A stretch of 64,000 bases of DNA from Hyphomicrobiales bacterium (GTDB lineage Bacteria; Pseudomonadota; Alphaproteobacteria; Rhizobiales; Rhizobiaceae), in assembly GCA_900471925.1 (NCBI GenBank), contig UCGV01000028.1, positions 124,001-188,000 of the forward strand, read 5' to 3'. The notes under the pieces were generated by a model. That model was not told the DNA's origin, made no database searches, and was given only the letters and a program-made list of their open reading frames with translations. The position numbers and the translations under genes were made by a program. This document shows, one piece after another, positions 51,564-60,222 of the stretch. The stretch's first letter is position 1. The number at the start of each line of letters is the position of its first letter.

Positions 51564-52175
51564 TCAGATATCCAGGAACACCGTTTCCTTCGGTCCCTGC
51601 AGATAGATATCGAAACTCAGCTTCACGCCGTCGCGGGCGGCAACCAGCGTTGCCACACGCTCGCGATGTTCGATGCGCGAGAGAATAGGGTCCGCCGCAT
51701 TGGCTTCCTGTTCATCCGGAAAGTACATGCGCGTGTGCAGGCCGATATTGATGCCGCGCGCCACGATCCAGAAGGTGATGTGCGGGGCCATCTTGCGGCC
51801 GTCCTTGAAGGGCACCTTGCCGGGCTTGATGGTCTCGAAACTATAGACCCCATCTTCGGCGCGGGTGGGGCAGCGGCCCCAGCCGGTAAAGTTCGGGTCG
51901 GCGGTGCCGCGCATTTCCGAGGGGCTGTTGTAGAGACCGGCACTGTCTGCCTGCCAGATCTCGATGACGGCATCGCGCACCAGTGCGCCGGCGCCGTCGA
52001 AGATGCGGCCGCTGACGGTGATGCGTTCGCCGAGCGTCTTGTCATTGACCATCTGCGTGCCGAGATCGCTGTCATAGACGCCGGTGATGTCGCAGAAATT
52101 CGGTGTCAGGCCGATATGCACATAGGGGCCGGCGGTCTGGGACGGGGTTTCCTTGAGGTAGCCGAGTTCCTGCAT
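51564..52175 (-). CDS. pcaG: Protocatechuate 3,4-dioxygenase alpha subunit
   Basis: A 203-residue alpha subunit of the intradiol dioxygenase. It shows the family signature ISGR-type VSGRIFDGAGALVRDAVIEI, GRCPTRAEDGVYSFETIKPG and ITFWIVARGINIGLHTRMYF. It lacks the iron ligands, which are in the beta subunit. Its start is one base after the pcaH stop, so translation is coupled. It cleaves protocatechuate with O2 to 3-carboxymuconate together with PcaH. Confidence 0.95.
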   Translation of the reverse strand: MQELGYLKETPSQTAGPYVHIGLTPNFCDITGVYDSDLGTQMVNDKTLGERITVSGRIFDGAGALVRDAVIEIWQADSAGLYNSPSEMRGTADPNFTGWGRCPTRAEDGVYSFETIKPGKVPFKDGRKMAPHITFWIVARGINIGLHTRMYFPDEQEANAADPILSRIEHRERVATLVAARDGVKLSFDIYLQGPKETVFLDI

Positions 52176-52176
52176 G

Positions 52177-52926
52177 TCAGTTCCCCTCCAGCTTGTTTTC
52201 GAACATGGTCGAACGGCGGCCGCGCAGCACGATATCGAACTTGTAAGCGCGGCTGTCCATCGGGATCGTGTTGCCCCAATCCATCGGCGCGATCAGTTGC
52301 TCGATCGCTGCCTTGTCCGGGATCGTGCCGACGATCGGACATTTCCAGATCATCGGGTCGCCCTCGAAATACATCTGCGTGATCAGGCGCTGCGAGAAGC
52401 CGTGGCCGAAGATCGAAAAATGGATATGGGCCGGACGCCAGTCGTTGACGCCGTTCGGCCAGGGATAGGCGCCGGGTCGGACGGTGCGGAAATGATAGCG
52501 ACCGTCCTCGTCGGTGACGAAACGGCCGCAGCCGCCGAAATTCGGGTCGATGGCGGCGAGATAGGTTTCCTTCTTGTGGCGGTAGCGACCGCCGGCATTG
52601 GCTTGCCAGAATTCCACCAGCACACCGGCTTGAGGCCGTCCGCGCTCGTCGAGTACCCGGCCATGCACGATGATGCGCTCGCCGATGGCGCTTTCGCCGG
52701 AACGGGCGAAATTATGGATCAGGTCGTTATCCATCTCGCCGATCATCGAATGACCGAAGACCGGGCCGGTAATTTCGGAGATCGTGCCGTCGAGCGACAG
52801 CAGCGCGCGTTGCGGCGAGCGCAGAACGGAGGTCTTGTAGCCCGGCGTTAAGGCCGGCGAATGCCAGGCACGGTCGCGGGCAAAGAAGGCCCCTGTTTCT
52901 GGCTTGCGGTTCGGTAAGTCGGACAT
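52177..52926 (-). CDS. pcaH: Protocatechuate 3,4-dioxygenase beta subunit
   Basis: The start at 52926 (MSDLPNRKPETGAFFARDRA) gives 249 residues; the open frame continues upstream into pcaC on the same strand. Intradiol signature VHGRVLDERGRPQAGVLVEFWQ (quoted in part) and the Fe(III) ligands Tyr and His appear in GGRYRHK, PYPWPN-like AYPWPNGVNDWRPAHIHFSIFG and RLITQMYF. It forms the catalytic (alpha-beta-Fe) unit with PcaG. It lies 10 bp after pcaC. Confidence 0.95.
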   Translation of the reverse strand: MSDLPNRKPETGAFFARDRAWHSPALTPGYKTSVLRSPQRALLSLDGTISEITGPVFGHSMIGEMDNDLIHNFARSGESAIGERIIVHGRVLDERGRPQAGVLVEFWQANAGGRYRHKKETYLAAIDPNFGGCGRFVTDEDGRYHFRTVRPGAYPWPNGVNDWRPAHIHFSIFGHGFSQRLITQMYFEGDPMIWKCPIVGTIPDKAAIEQLIAPMDWGNTIPMDSRAYKFDIVLRGRRSTMFENKLEGN

Positions 52927-52936
52927 AATCTCCCCC

Positions 52937-53335
52937 TCAGGCCGCCTTGCCGGCGTCCATCTGCTCGAAAACCTGCTTCGCGATCTTGATCGCATGATTG
53001 GCGGCCGGCACGCCGGCATAGATTGCCACATGCAGCAGTGCTTCGCGAATATCTTCCCTCGAGGCGCCGGTATTGGCGGTGGCGCGCACATGCATCGCCA
53101 CCTCGTCGTCCTGGCCGAGTGCGGCAAGCAGCGCGATGGTGATCATCGAGCGCTCGCGCTTCGTCAATGCGGGTCGGGACCAGACATGGCCCCAGGCCGC
53201 TTCGGTGATCAACTCCTGGAACGGCTTGTCGAATTCGGTCGAGGCTGCCTGGGCGCGGTCGACATGCGCGTCACCCAGAACGGAGCGGCGAGTCGCCATG
53301 CCTTGACGATAGCGTTCGGAGGAGGTGTCGCTCAT
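52937..53335 (-). CDS. pcaC: 4-carboxymuconolactone decarboxylase
   Basis: A 132-residue CMD-family protein. Family-typical segments are RRSVLGDAHVDRA, EAAWGHVWSRPALTKRERSM and the helix-forming HVAIYAGVPAANHAIK. It decarboxylates 4-carboxymuconolactone to 3-oxoadipate enol-lactone. The start overlaps the pcaD stop by four bases (ATGA). It is a stand-alone enzyme, not the PcaDC fusion seen in some bacteria. Confidence 0.95.
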   Translation of the reverse strand: MSDTSSERYRQGMATRRSVLGDAHVDRAQAASTEFDKPFQELITEAAWGHVWSRPALTKRERSMITIALLAALGQDDEVAMHVRATANTGASREDIREALLHVAIYAGVPAANHAIKIAKQVFEQMDAGKAA

Positions 53336-54135
53336 GGGCTCTTTTCTCCAAGGGATGAGAGGAATGCGCGGATGATCGCGGTCAAGGCCTCCGGCTGCTC
53401 GACCGGTGGAATATGGGCGCAGTCCTTGATCACTTCATAGCGTGCATTGGGGATCAGCTTCGCGGTCGAAAGCACCAGATCCGGTGGCGTCGAGCCATCC
53501 TGATCGCCGACGACGCAGATGGTCGGCACCTTGATCCTCGGTGCTGCTTCCGTGAAATCGGCATCGCGGATCGCCGCACAGGTGGCGTTATATCCTTCCA
53601 CCGGCTGGCGGATCAGCATGTTGCAATAGCCGGCATAGGCGATATTTTCCGGTCTGCGGAAGGCCGGCGTGAACCAGCGCTCCATCACCATGTCGACGAT
53701 GCTCGCAATGCCGTCCTTCTCGATGGCAGCGATGCGGCTGTTCCAGCTATCGGCCGTGCCGATCTTGTGAGCGGTATCGCAGAGGATGAGCGCCTTCACC
53801 AGATCCGGGCGGCGCTGATAGAGCGACTGGGCGATCAGGCCGCCGACGGAGAGGCCGCAGATGACGGCATCCTTGACTGACAGCATGTCGAGCAGGCCAG
53901 CAAGATCGCTCGCATGGTCTTCCATGGAATAGGGAACCTGACCGACATCCGAGAGGCCGTGGCCGCGCATGTCGTAGAGAACAATGCCAAAGTCGCCGGC
54001 CAGACGCACGATGACATCGCGCCAGATCCGGAAGTCGGTGCCGAGCGAGTTGGCAAAGACGATCACCGGCCTGTCAGCCGGCGCACTGATGATCTGGTAG
54101 TGGATGGTGACGTCATTGATGCTGGCGAACTGCAC
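53332..54135 (-). CDS. pcaD: 3-oxoadipate enol-lactonase
   Basis: The GTG start at 54135 (VQFASINDVTIHYQI) has GGAG seven bases upstream and gives 267 residues. The frame is open far upstream, but that part lies over the regulatory region and pcaQ. The alpha/beta-hydrolase fold shows the nucleophile elbow GLSVGG, the oxyanion FANSLGTDFRIW and the C-terminal His in DCAHIPPVEQPE. It hydrolyses the enol-lactone to 3-oxoadipate. First gene of pcaDCHGB, divergent from pcaQ. Confidence 0.95.
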   Translation of the reverse strand: MQFASINDVTIHYQIISAPADRPVIVFANSLGTDFRIWRDVIVRLAGDFGIVLYDMRGHGLSDVGQVPYSMEDHASDLAGLLDMLSVKDAVICGLSVGGLIAQSLYQRRPDLVKALILCDTAHKIGTADSWNSRIAAIEKDGIASIVDMVMERWFTPAFRRPENIAYAGYCNMLIRQPVEGYNATCAAIRDADFTEAAPRIKVPTICVVGDQDGSTPPDLVLSTAKLIPNARYEVIKDCAHIPPVEQPEALTAIIRAFLSSLGEKSP

Positions 54136-54205
54136 GTTAAATCTCCTCGGCACCCAATTTGGTGAGTTGATCCGGTTAAGTAAAATGATATTTTTTGGCT
54201 TTCCA

Positions 54206-54221
54206 ATAACCTGAGGGTTAT
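54206..54221. promoter_or_regulatory. PcaQ operator
   Basis: ATAACC-TGAG-GGTTAT is a perfect dyad matching the rhizobial PcaQ site ATAACC-N4-GGTTA(A). It lies 71 bp upstream of the pcaD start. It also overlaps the first possible pcaQ ATG (54220), so PcaQ could repress itself while activating pcaDCHGB with its coinducer beta-carboxymuconate. Confidence 0.9.
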
Positions 54222-55161
54222 GAAAGCTATGATTGATAGCCGCATCAAGTTTCGCCATCTCCAGACTTTTGTCGAGGTGGCCCGGCAGAAAAGCGTCATG
54301 AAGGCGGCAGAACTGCTGAATGTCAGCCAGCCGGCGGTGACGAAGACGATCCGCGAACTGGAACAGGCCCTTGGTGTCGGCGTCTTCGAGCGCGAGGGGC
54401 GGGGCATCCGGATTACGCGGTACGGCGAGGTTTTCCTCCGTCATGCCGGAGCAGCGCTGACGGCGCTGCGTCAAGGGCTCGATTCCGTGTCGCAGGAGCA
54501 GTTCGGCGATGCCCCACCGATCCGCATCGGCGCGTTGCCGACGGTTTCGACGCGCATCATGCCGCGAGCAATGGACCTCTTCTTGAAGGAGAATACCTGG
54601 AGCCGGGTGAAGATCGTCACCGGCGACAATGCCGTGCTCCTGGAAGAGCTTCGTATCGGCGATCTCGATCTCGTGGTCGGTCGTCTGGCCGGCGCAGAGA
54701 GAATGGCCGGCTTTTCCTTTGAGCATCTTTATTCAGAACAGGTGGTCTTTGCCGTGCGCGCCGGTCATCCGTTGCTGACCAACGGAAAATCGCTCTTTGC
54801 CGAGCTTGGTCGCTATACGCTGCTGATGCCAACGCGTGGTTCCATCATCCGGCCCGTCGTCGAGAATTTCCTGATCACCAATGGCGTCGCAAGCCTGCCG
54901 AGCCAGATCGAAACCGTGTCCGACGCCTTCGGCCGTGCTTTCGTGCGCGACAGCGATGCGATCTGGATCATCTCGAATGGTGTAGTTGCGCGCGATGTTG
55001 CCGATGGCATACTCGCCGCGTTGCCGATCGATACAAGCGAGACGAAGGGGCCGGTCGGGCTGACGGTCAGGACGGATTCCATTCCATCGCTACCGCTCTC
55101 GATCCTGATGCAGACGATCCGTGAGGCTGCGCTGGAAATTTCCGATGGTCCCGCGCACTAA
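54220..55161 (+). CDS. pcaQ: LysR-family regulator of protocatechuate genes
   Basis: A 313-residue LysR protein, or 310 if it starts at the ATG at 54229 (MIDSRIKFRHLQTF), which frees the operator from the coding region and is likely. The HTH is RQKSVMKAAELLNVSQPAVTKTI (quoted in part; about residues 22-44). Its position divergent from pcaD and the PcaQ dyad identify it as PcaQ, the activator of pcaDCHGB. Confidence 0.93.
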   Translation: MKAMIDSRIKFRHLQTFVEVARQKSVMKAAELLNVSQPAVTKTIRELEQALGVGVFEREGRGIRITRYGEVFLRHAGAALTALRQGLDSVSQEQFGDAPPIRIGALPTVSTRIMPRAMDLFLKENTWSRVKIVTGDNAVLLEELRIGDLDLVVGRLAGAERMAGFSFEHLYSEQVVFAVRAGHPLLTNGKSLFAELGRYTLLMPTRGSIIRPVVENFLITNGVASLPSQIETVSDAFGRAFVRDSDAIWIISNGVVARDVADGILAALPIDTSETKGPVGLTVRTDSIPSLPLSILMQTIREAALEISDGPAH

Positions 55162-55225
55162 CCTTCAAGACAGCCGCCGCCATCTGCCCCAGATTGATCT
55201 CCTGGCATTCAGGGAGGCTACAGCA

Positions 55226-56119
55226 ATGAAAACAGGCTTCATCGGCCTCGGCGTGATGGGTACGCCGATGGCGCTCAATCTTGCGCGGGCAGGCACCGAA
55301 CTCGTCGTCTGGAATCGCTCGCCGGAAAGCACGCAGGTGCTTCGGGCCGCTGGAGCCGAAGTGGCAGCCGATATCGATGAGGTGTTCGGCAGGGCGAGGA
55401 CCGTGATCCTGATGCTGGCGACGGATGCGGTGATCGACGCAGTTCTTGGACGCGGTACATCGGATTTTAACGCGCGCGTTGCCGGGCATGTGGTCATCCA
55501 TATGGGAACAACGGCGCCGGAATATTCGAAAGGGCTCGAAGCGGACATACGCGCTGCCGGCGGCCGCTATGTCGAAGCACCTGTTTCGGGTTCTCGTCGC
55601 CCCGCGGAAGAGGCGCAACTGATCGTGATGCTTGCCGGAGAAGCGGATATCGTCGAAGAGATCCGCCCGCTACTGGGGCCGATGTGCCGGGAGACGGTCG
55701 TCTGCGGCGGCGTGCCGAATGCGCTTCTGATGAAACTTGCCGTCAATATTTTCCTGATCACAACGGTGACCGGGCTTGCGGAAGCGGCGCATTTTGCCGG
55801 CAGGCAGGGGCTCGATATGGGCCTCTTCAAGGCCGTGGTCGATGCCGGCCAGATGGCGAGCGGCATATCGCGGATCAAGAGCGGCAAGTTGGTGGAGCGG
55901 GATTTCTCGGTGCAGGCGGCGATAACCGATGTGCTGAAGAATAGCCGGCTGGTGGCGGAAGCCGCACGGCAAGCCGGTATTGCCTCGCCGCTGCTCGATG
56001 CCTGCCATGTGCTTTATGCCCAAACCGAAAGCCTGGGTTTTGGCCGCGAAGACATGGCGGCGGTAGTGCGCGCGCTGGAAGCGCGCACGGACGACACCAA
56101 ACTTCCCTCCGGGGATTGA
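55226..56119 (+). CDS. NAD-dependent 3-hydroxyisobutyrate-type dehydrogenase
   Basis: The start at 55226 (MKTGFIGLGVMGTPMALNLA) with GGGAGG upstream gives 297 residues. N-terminal dinucleotide motif GLGVMG, substrate motif VEAPVSGSRRPAEEAQL, catalytic Lys in GVPNALLMKLAVN, and the C-terminal helical domain are all present. It belongs to the beta-hydroxyacid dehydrogenase family (3-hydroxyisobutyrate, tartronate semialdehyde or glyoxylate reductases). Substrate is not fixed by the sequence. It starts 64 bp after pcaQ on the same strand. Confidence 0.88.
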   Translation: MKTGFIGLGVMGTPMALNLARAGTELVVWNRSPESTQVLRAAGAEVAADIDEVFGRARTVILMLATDAVIDAVLGRGTSDFNARVAGHVVIHMGTTAPEYSKGLEADIRAAGGRYVEAPVSGSRRPAEEAQLIVMLAGEADIVEEIRPLLGPMCRETVVCGGVPNALLMKLAVNIFLITTVTGLAEAAHFAGRQGLDMGLFKAVVDAGQMASGISRIKSGKLVERDFSVQAAITDVLKNSRLVAEAARQAGIASPLLDACHVLYAQTESLGFGREDMAAVVRALEARTDDTKLPSGD

Positions 56120-56146
56120 CGCCATGCCACTCTGGCATTCGGCGTC
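56118..56146 (+). other. Hairpin after the dehydrogenase gene
   Basis: GACGCCATGCCA and TGGCAT-(TC)-GGCGTC pair into a 12-bp stem with a two-base bulge and a three-base loop, beginning at the stop codon of the dehydrogenase. No U run follows, so it may be an RNA-processing or weak termination site ahead of the two-component genes. Confidence 0.4.
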
Positions 56147-56200
56147 ATGCTGACGCAATCTTGCCTGTGCAGAGAGCTGCTTTTGAAGTTGGACGGTCGA

Positions 56201-56878
56201 ATGCGCGTCTTGCTGGCGGAAGATGAACCGGAAATGGCTGCCGTGCTCGTGGCGGCGCTCCGCAATAACAATATCATCACGGACCACGTTTCCACGATTG
56301 AGGCAGCCGAGGAGGCCGTGCGCCTGAACACCTATGATGCGCTGCTTCTCGACCGCAGCCTGCCCGATGGTGACGGGCTGGAACTGATCGCCGAAGCGCG
56401 CCGCATCCAGGCTGCCGTTCCCGTCATCATGCTGACGGCGCGCGGCGATCTGAAGGACCGCATCGAAGGTCTCGATCTCGGCGCCGATGATTATCTCGCC
56501 AAACCCTTCGCCGTCGAGGAGCTGATGGCGCGCTTGAGGGCAATCCTGCGTCGCCCCGGCAATATTGAGATCGAGAGCCTCTCCCTCGGCCGGCTGCATT
56601 TCGATCTGCGCAACCGTGAAGCGCGCGTCGGCGATATTGCGCTCGAACTGCCGCGCCGCGAATTGCTGGTGCTCGAGGCACTGATGCGCCGGGCGGGGCG
56701 CACTGTGGAGCGCTCCAGCCTGGAAGACGCCGTTTACGGCATGGATGATGAGATCCAGTCCAACGCACTCGATGCCCATGTCTCGCGTGTGCGCCGCAAG
56801 CTCGATGCGGCGAGAGCGGAGGTTGAAATCCACACGATTCGTGGCGTGGGCTACCTGATACGGCAGGCCCGGCCATGA
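56201..56878 (+). CDS. OmpR-family response regulator
   Basis: The start at 56201 (MRVLLAEDEPEMAAVLVAAL) gives 225 residues. The receiver has the acidic pair E7-D8, phosphoacceptor Asp51 in LLLDRSLPDG and Lys101 in YLAKPF; the C-terminal winged helix ends SRVRRKLDAARAEVEIHTIRGVGYLI (quoted in part). It overlaps the kinase gene by four bases (ATGA). The target genes are not visible. Confidence 0.93.
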   Translation: MRVLLAEDEPEMAAVLVAALRNNNIITDHVSTIEAAEEAVRLNTYDALLLDRSLPDGDGLELIAEARRIQAAVPVIMLTARGDLKDRIEGLDLGADDYLAKPFAVEELMARLRAILRRPGNIEIESLSLGRLHFDLRNREARVGDIALELPRRELLVLEALMRRAGRTVERSSLEDAVYGMDDEIQSNALDAHVSRVRRKLDAARAEVEIHTIRGVGYLIRQARP

Positions 56879-58245
56879 AGAAGATGAAGTTCTATTCGCT
56901 GAAATGGCGGCTGATCCGCCGGCTGGTCGCACTGCAGGCGGCGACCCTGGTACTGATCGCGATCGCCTTTGCCTTCGTCTTCTGGATTTCGGGCATGAGC
57001 GGCATTTTTGCGCCCGATGAACATGCGATCGATGCCGTGACGAAATCGATCGCCTGGAATCCAGACGGTTCGCTCCGCGCCCTCGAAACCGAGGATCTGG
57101 ACTATCAGCGCGAAAAGGCGGCCGATTTCTGGTTTCTGGTGCGCGATCAACAGGGCCGAACCCTGACGGAAGGCAATGTGCCGGCGCAATATTTTACCAT
57201 TGCGGCGTCAGGTACAGATATTGCCGAGGCGCGCTTCAACGGGGATCAGGACAACCCGGCGACGATTGCGGCGCGCCTGCAGAAGGTCAAGACAGATCAT
57301 GGCGAGCTGCTTGTCATCGTGGGCCGGCAGGGCAGTCTTCCAGCCGGCAAGCTCCTGGTCGTCTTCGTGGCGATCGCCTCCGGAGTCGTGCTGCCGGTCA
57401 TTCTGCTGACCGGTCTCATCACGCTTGCCGTCACGCCCTTCGTGGCACGAGGTATCCACCGGGGCTTGAACGAGGTCGCGCAGGCGGCCCAGGGAATTGA
57501 CGGTACGACGCGGGGCTATCGCCTGCCGCTCGAAAACGTGCCGGAAGAGGTAGCGCCTCTGGTGATCGCCATGAACGAGACGCTGCAGCGCCTCGACGAC
57601 GATCACAACAAGCAGCGGCGCTTCATGCTGGCTGCCGCCCACGAGTTGCGTACGCCGATCGCCATCCTGCAGAACCGGCTGGAGACCATGCCACCGACCG
57701 AAGCGACCAACCGGCTTCTGGAGGATGTCGCCCGCCTTTCGACGCTGGCCCAGCAGCTGCTTGATCTCCAGCGGCTCAACCAGGAGCCGGTACCGGATTG
57801 CTCCATCGACCTTGCGACATTGGCGCGACGGCAGGCCGCAGAGCTTGCCCCACTGATCATCGCCGCCGGCTATCAGGCCAATTTCGAGTTGCGCTCGATG
57901 CCGGAGCGCATTTTAGGTGACGAGACAGCATTGGAACGGGCGATCGCCAATCTGGTGCAGAATGCCATTCAGCATGGTGGAAGAAACGGCACTATCACCA
58001 TTGCCGTGGAACGCCCGGCGCAGATTTCCGTGAGCGACGAGGGGCCCGGCATTGCGCCTGACGACCGGGAGCGGATCTTCGAGCCCTTCCAGCGCGCCAA
58101 TGGGCATGGCCAGGGTATCGGGCTCGGTCTTCATCTCGTGCGCGAGATCGTCAAAATACATCACGGCCGCGTCTGGGTATCGGATGCGACCGGCGGTGGC
58201 GCGAGCTTCAACATCAGTTTCGAGCCGGCGACCGAGCCTGCCTGA
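56875..58245 (+). CDS. Membrane sensor histidine kinase
   Basis: A 456-residue kinase. Membrane helices lie near residues 17-39 and 160-185, enclosing a periplasmic sensor of about 120 residues (contains FWFLVRDQQGRTLTEG). A HAMP domain follows, then HisKA with His256 (AAHELRTPIA), N box NLVQNAIQHG, and G boxes SDEGPGIAPDD and GQGIGLGLHLV. Partner of the upstream response regulator. Stimulus unknown. Confidence 0.93.
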   Translation: MKKMKFYSLKWRLIRRLVALQAATLVLIAIAFAFVFWISGMSGIFAPDEHAIDAVTKSIAWNPDGSLRALETEDLDYQREKAADFWFLVRDQQGRTLTEGNVPAQYFTIAASGTDIAEARFNGDQDNPATIAARLQKVKTDHGELLVIVGRQGSLPAGKLLVVFVAIASGVVLPVILLTGLITLAVTPFVARGIHRGLNEVAQAAQGIDGTTRGYRLPLENVPEEVAPLVIAMNETLQRLDDDHNKQRRFMLAAAHELRTPIAILQNRLETMPPTEATNRLLEDVARLSTLAQQLLDLQRLNQEPVPDCSIDLATLARRQAAELAPLIIAAGYQANFELRSMPERILGDETALERAIANLVQNAIQHGGRNGTITIAVERPAQISVSDEGPGIAPDDRERIFEPFQRANGHGQGIGLGLHLVREIVKIHHGRVWVSDATGGGASFNISFEPATEPA

Positions 58246-58331
58246 ATCTTTTCGGCGGCGCGTATGCACGTCATGCTCGCATCATTTGGAAGAGAGAATA
58301 CCGGAATCGAAAATCGATACCGGAGATATCA

Positions 58332-58901
58332 ATGCAACAACCGCCACTGGCCGCCTTCTTCAGGGCGCTTCTCGCCGAACCCAGGAAAATCGGCGCGATA
58401 GCTCCCTCGGGAGGGCGGCTGGCGCGGTTGATGACGAGCGAGATCGAACCCTCGGCCGGCAAGGTGCTGGAACTTGGCCCCGGCACCGGGGTCTTCACTC
58501 GCGCGCTTCTGAAACGTGGCCTGCCCGCGCGAGACCTGACGCTGGTCGAACTCGAAGCCCGGTTCATCGCGCCGCTACAAAAGCGTTTTCCCGATGTTGC
58601 CGTCCTCCAGCGGGATGCACGTGAGCTTGCTGCCTACAAGGCCGAACTCGGGCTGCAGGCGGCGATCGTGAGCGGCCTGCCTTTTCGCAACATGCCGATA
58701 GAGGTCGTCAGCGCGATTGTCAGTGGCGGATTCAGCCTGCTCGAACCGGGCGGCGCCTTCTATCAGTTCACCTATGGCCACGCCTGTTCCGTGCCCGAGG
58801 ATGTGCTTGTGGCGTTGGGTCTCAAATCCAACAAGCTCGGCCGCGTCCGACTGAATTTTCCGCCGGCCAGCGTCTTCCGCATCTCTCGCAAGCAGGAGTG
58901 A
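58332..58901 (+). CDS. PmtA-like phospholipid methyltransferase
   Basis: A 189-residue SAM-dependent methyltransferase. The N-terminal EPRKIGAIAPSGGRLARLM and motif I VLELGPGTGVFTRALL (45-60) match rhizobial phospholipid N-methyltransferase (PmtA), which converts phosphatidylethanolamine to phosphatidylcholine; VSGLPFRNMP and QFTYGH are also PmtA-like. Length is about that of PmtA (around 200). Whether this is PmtA itself or a paralogue cannot be told from the sequence. It is followed 7 bp later by a DedA-like gene. Confidence 0.8.
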   Translation: MQQPPLAAFFRALLAEPRKIGAIAPSGGRLARLMTSEIEPSAGKVLELGPGTGVFTRALLKRGLPARDLTLVELEARFIAPLQKRFPDVAVLQRDARELAAYKAELGLQAAIVSGLPFRNMPIEVVSAIVSGGFSLLEPGGAFYQFTYGHACSVPEDVLVALGLKSNKLGRVRLNFPPASVFRISRKQE

Positions 58902-58908
58902 GACGGTC

Positions 58909-59394
58909 ATGGTCCTGCCGGAGTTCGTAACCAGCCTGCTCGCAACAGGTCTTTGCGGCGTGTTGATAGTTGCCATACTGGAAAAGCTCGTACCCGTCGT
59001 GCCCTCGATCGGCATCTATCTGTTTTTCGGGCTGACGGCCGGTTCGGAGTTTTCCGCAGTGGTGCCGCTCGTCATCATCTCCGCCTTTGGCTCCATGGCC
59101 GGCTCGCTTTGCTGGTACTATCTGGCCCGGTTATCGGATGCGCATCCGAATCTTCGGCTGCTTTCGGACTGGCTCGGTCGGTTCAAGGTCGTAAGCCGAG
59201 GCTCGGACTGGTATTCGGAAAGCATGACTCGAATGGCACTCGTGCAACTGGTGCCGGCGGCACGCGTCTATGCCGGCCTTGCCTCGGCCGTGGTCGCAAT
59301 CGATGCACTTCGCTTTGCAGTCGCCACGTTCATTGGCTGTCTTATCTGGAATGGAACGCTGATCACGGCCGGCTGGATGGTGCGGCATCTATAA
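58909..59394 (+). CDS. DedA-family-like membrane protein
   Basis: A 161-residue membrane protein with four to five hydrophobic segments. SEFSAVVPLVIISAFGSMAGSLCWYYLARL and the ARVYAGLASAV stretch (each quoted in part) match the DedA/SNARE-associated fold, whose members flip or move lipids. It is short for the family (about 200). It lies 7 bp after the PmtA-like gene, which suggests a shared role in membrane lipids. Confidence 0.82.
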   Translation: MVLPEFVTSLLATGLCGVLIVAILEKLVPVVPSIGIYLFFGLTAGSEFSAVVPLVIISAFGSMAGSLCWYYLARLSDAHPNLRLLSDWLGRFKVVSRGSDWYSESMTRMALVQLVPAARVYAGLASAVVAIDALRFAVATFIGCLIWNGTLITAGWMVRHL

Positions 59395-59431
59395 AACGCG
59401 CTTTGATTAAGGCCTTTGTTTTCGCATGTCG

Positions 59432-60187
59432 CTATCGCAAGACAGTGCGCAGCGTGGCCTGGGTTTCTTTCAGCAGCGGCAGGTATCGTGTCACCATCTC
59501 GGCCGCCGGCACGTGAGCGGCCGGTGCACCGATATTGATGGCGGCGACCGTCTGGCCGCGATCGTTTTCGACCGGAACGGCAATGGAGCAGAGGCCAAGT
59601 TCCAGTTCCTGATCGATGAGTGCATAGCCTTGAGCGCGCACCTTGCGAAACTCTTCCAGTAATTCCACAGGGTCGGTCTTCGTGTTGGGCGTATTTGCCT
59701 TCAGTTCGCTCCTGGAAAGGACAGTCCGAGCCTCGGCCTCAGGCAGGGCGGCAAGCAGGATGCGCCCCATGGAGGCGCAATAGGCGGGCAGCCGGCTGCC
59801 GGGAGTGAGGTTGATGGACATGACCCGGCGCTGCGAGGCACGGGCGATATAGACGATCTCGGTGCCGTCGAGCACCGAGGCCGACGCGCTCTGGCCTGCC
59901 TTTTCGGAGAGCGCATCGAGATGCGGCTGGATGAGCACCGGCAGGGGCGTTGCATCCAGATAGGCATGTCCGAGCCGCAGGATCTTCGGTGTCAGGGTGA
60001 AGAACTTGCCGTCATAATCCGCATAGCCGAGTTCGGCGAGCGTCAGCAGAGAGCGGCGCACCGTTGCCCTGTCGAAGCCCGTCAACTTGGCGGCATCGGT
60101 TATCGATAGCCGACGATGCATGTCGCCGAAGGCTTCGATCACCTTAAGACCGCGGGCGAAGCCGCTGACGAAATCGCTTTCGCGCAT
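59432..60187 (-). CDS. IclR-family regulator, PcaR/PobR-like subgroup
   Basis: The start at 60187 (MRESDFVSGFARGLKVIEAF) gives 251 residues. The HTH is about residues 27-48 (LSITDAAKLTGFDRATVRRSL), and the effector domain follows. The opening SGFARGLKVIEAFG is the PcaR/PcaU/PobR subgroup pattern, often tied to aromatic-acid catabolism. Its start is 35 bp after the formamidase stop on the same strand, so it may regulate that gene or a distant target such as pca genes. Confidence 0.85.
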   Translation of the reverse strand: MRESDFVSGFARGLKVIEAFGDMHRRLSITDAAKLTGFDRATVRRSLLTLAELGYADYDGKFFTLTPKILRLGHAYLDATPLPVLIQPHLDALSEKAGQSASASVLDGTEIVYIARASQRRVMSINLTPGSRLPAYCASMGRILLAALPEAEARTVLSRSELKANTPNTKTDPVELLEEFRKVRAQGYALIDQELELGLCSIAVPVENDRGQTVAAINIGAPAAHVPAAEMVTRYLPLLKETQATLRTVLR

Positions 60188-60222
60188 GGATATGTCTGGT
60201 TCCCTCGTGACAGCCCGGAAGC

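Noticed and set aside
52927..53127. Extended pcaH start overlapping pcaC
   Set aside because: The extension is Arg/Cys/Pro-rich and overlaps pcaC in another frame; the ATG at 52926 fits the family N-terminus.
53332..54726. A longer pcaD reading frame of 464 codons
   Set aside because: The extra N-terminal part lies over the PcaQ operator and pcaQ; the GTG at 54135 with GGAG gives the normal length for the family.
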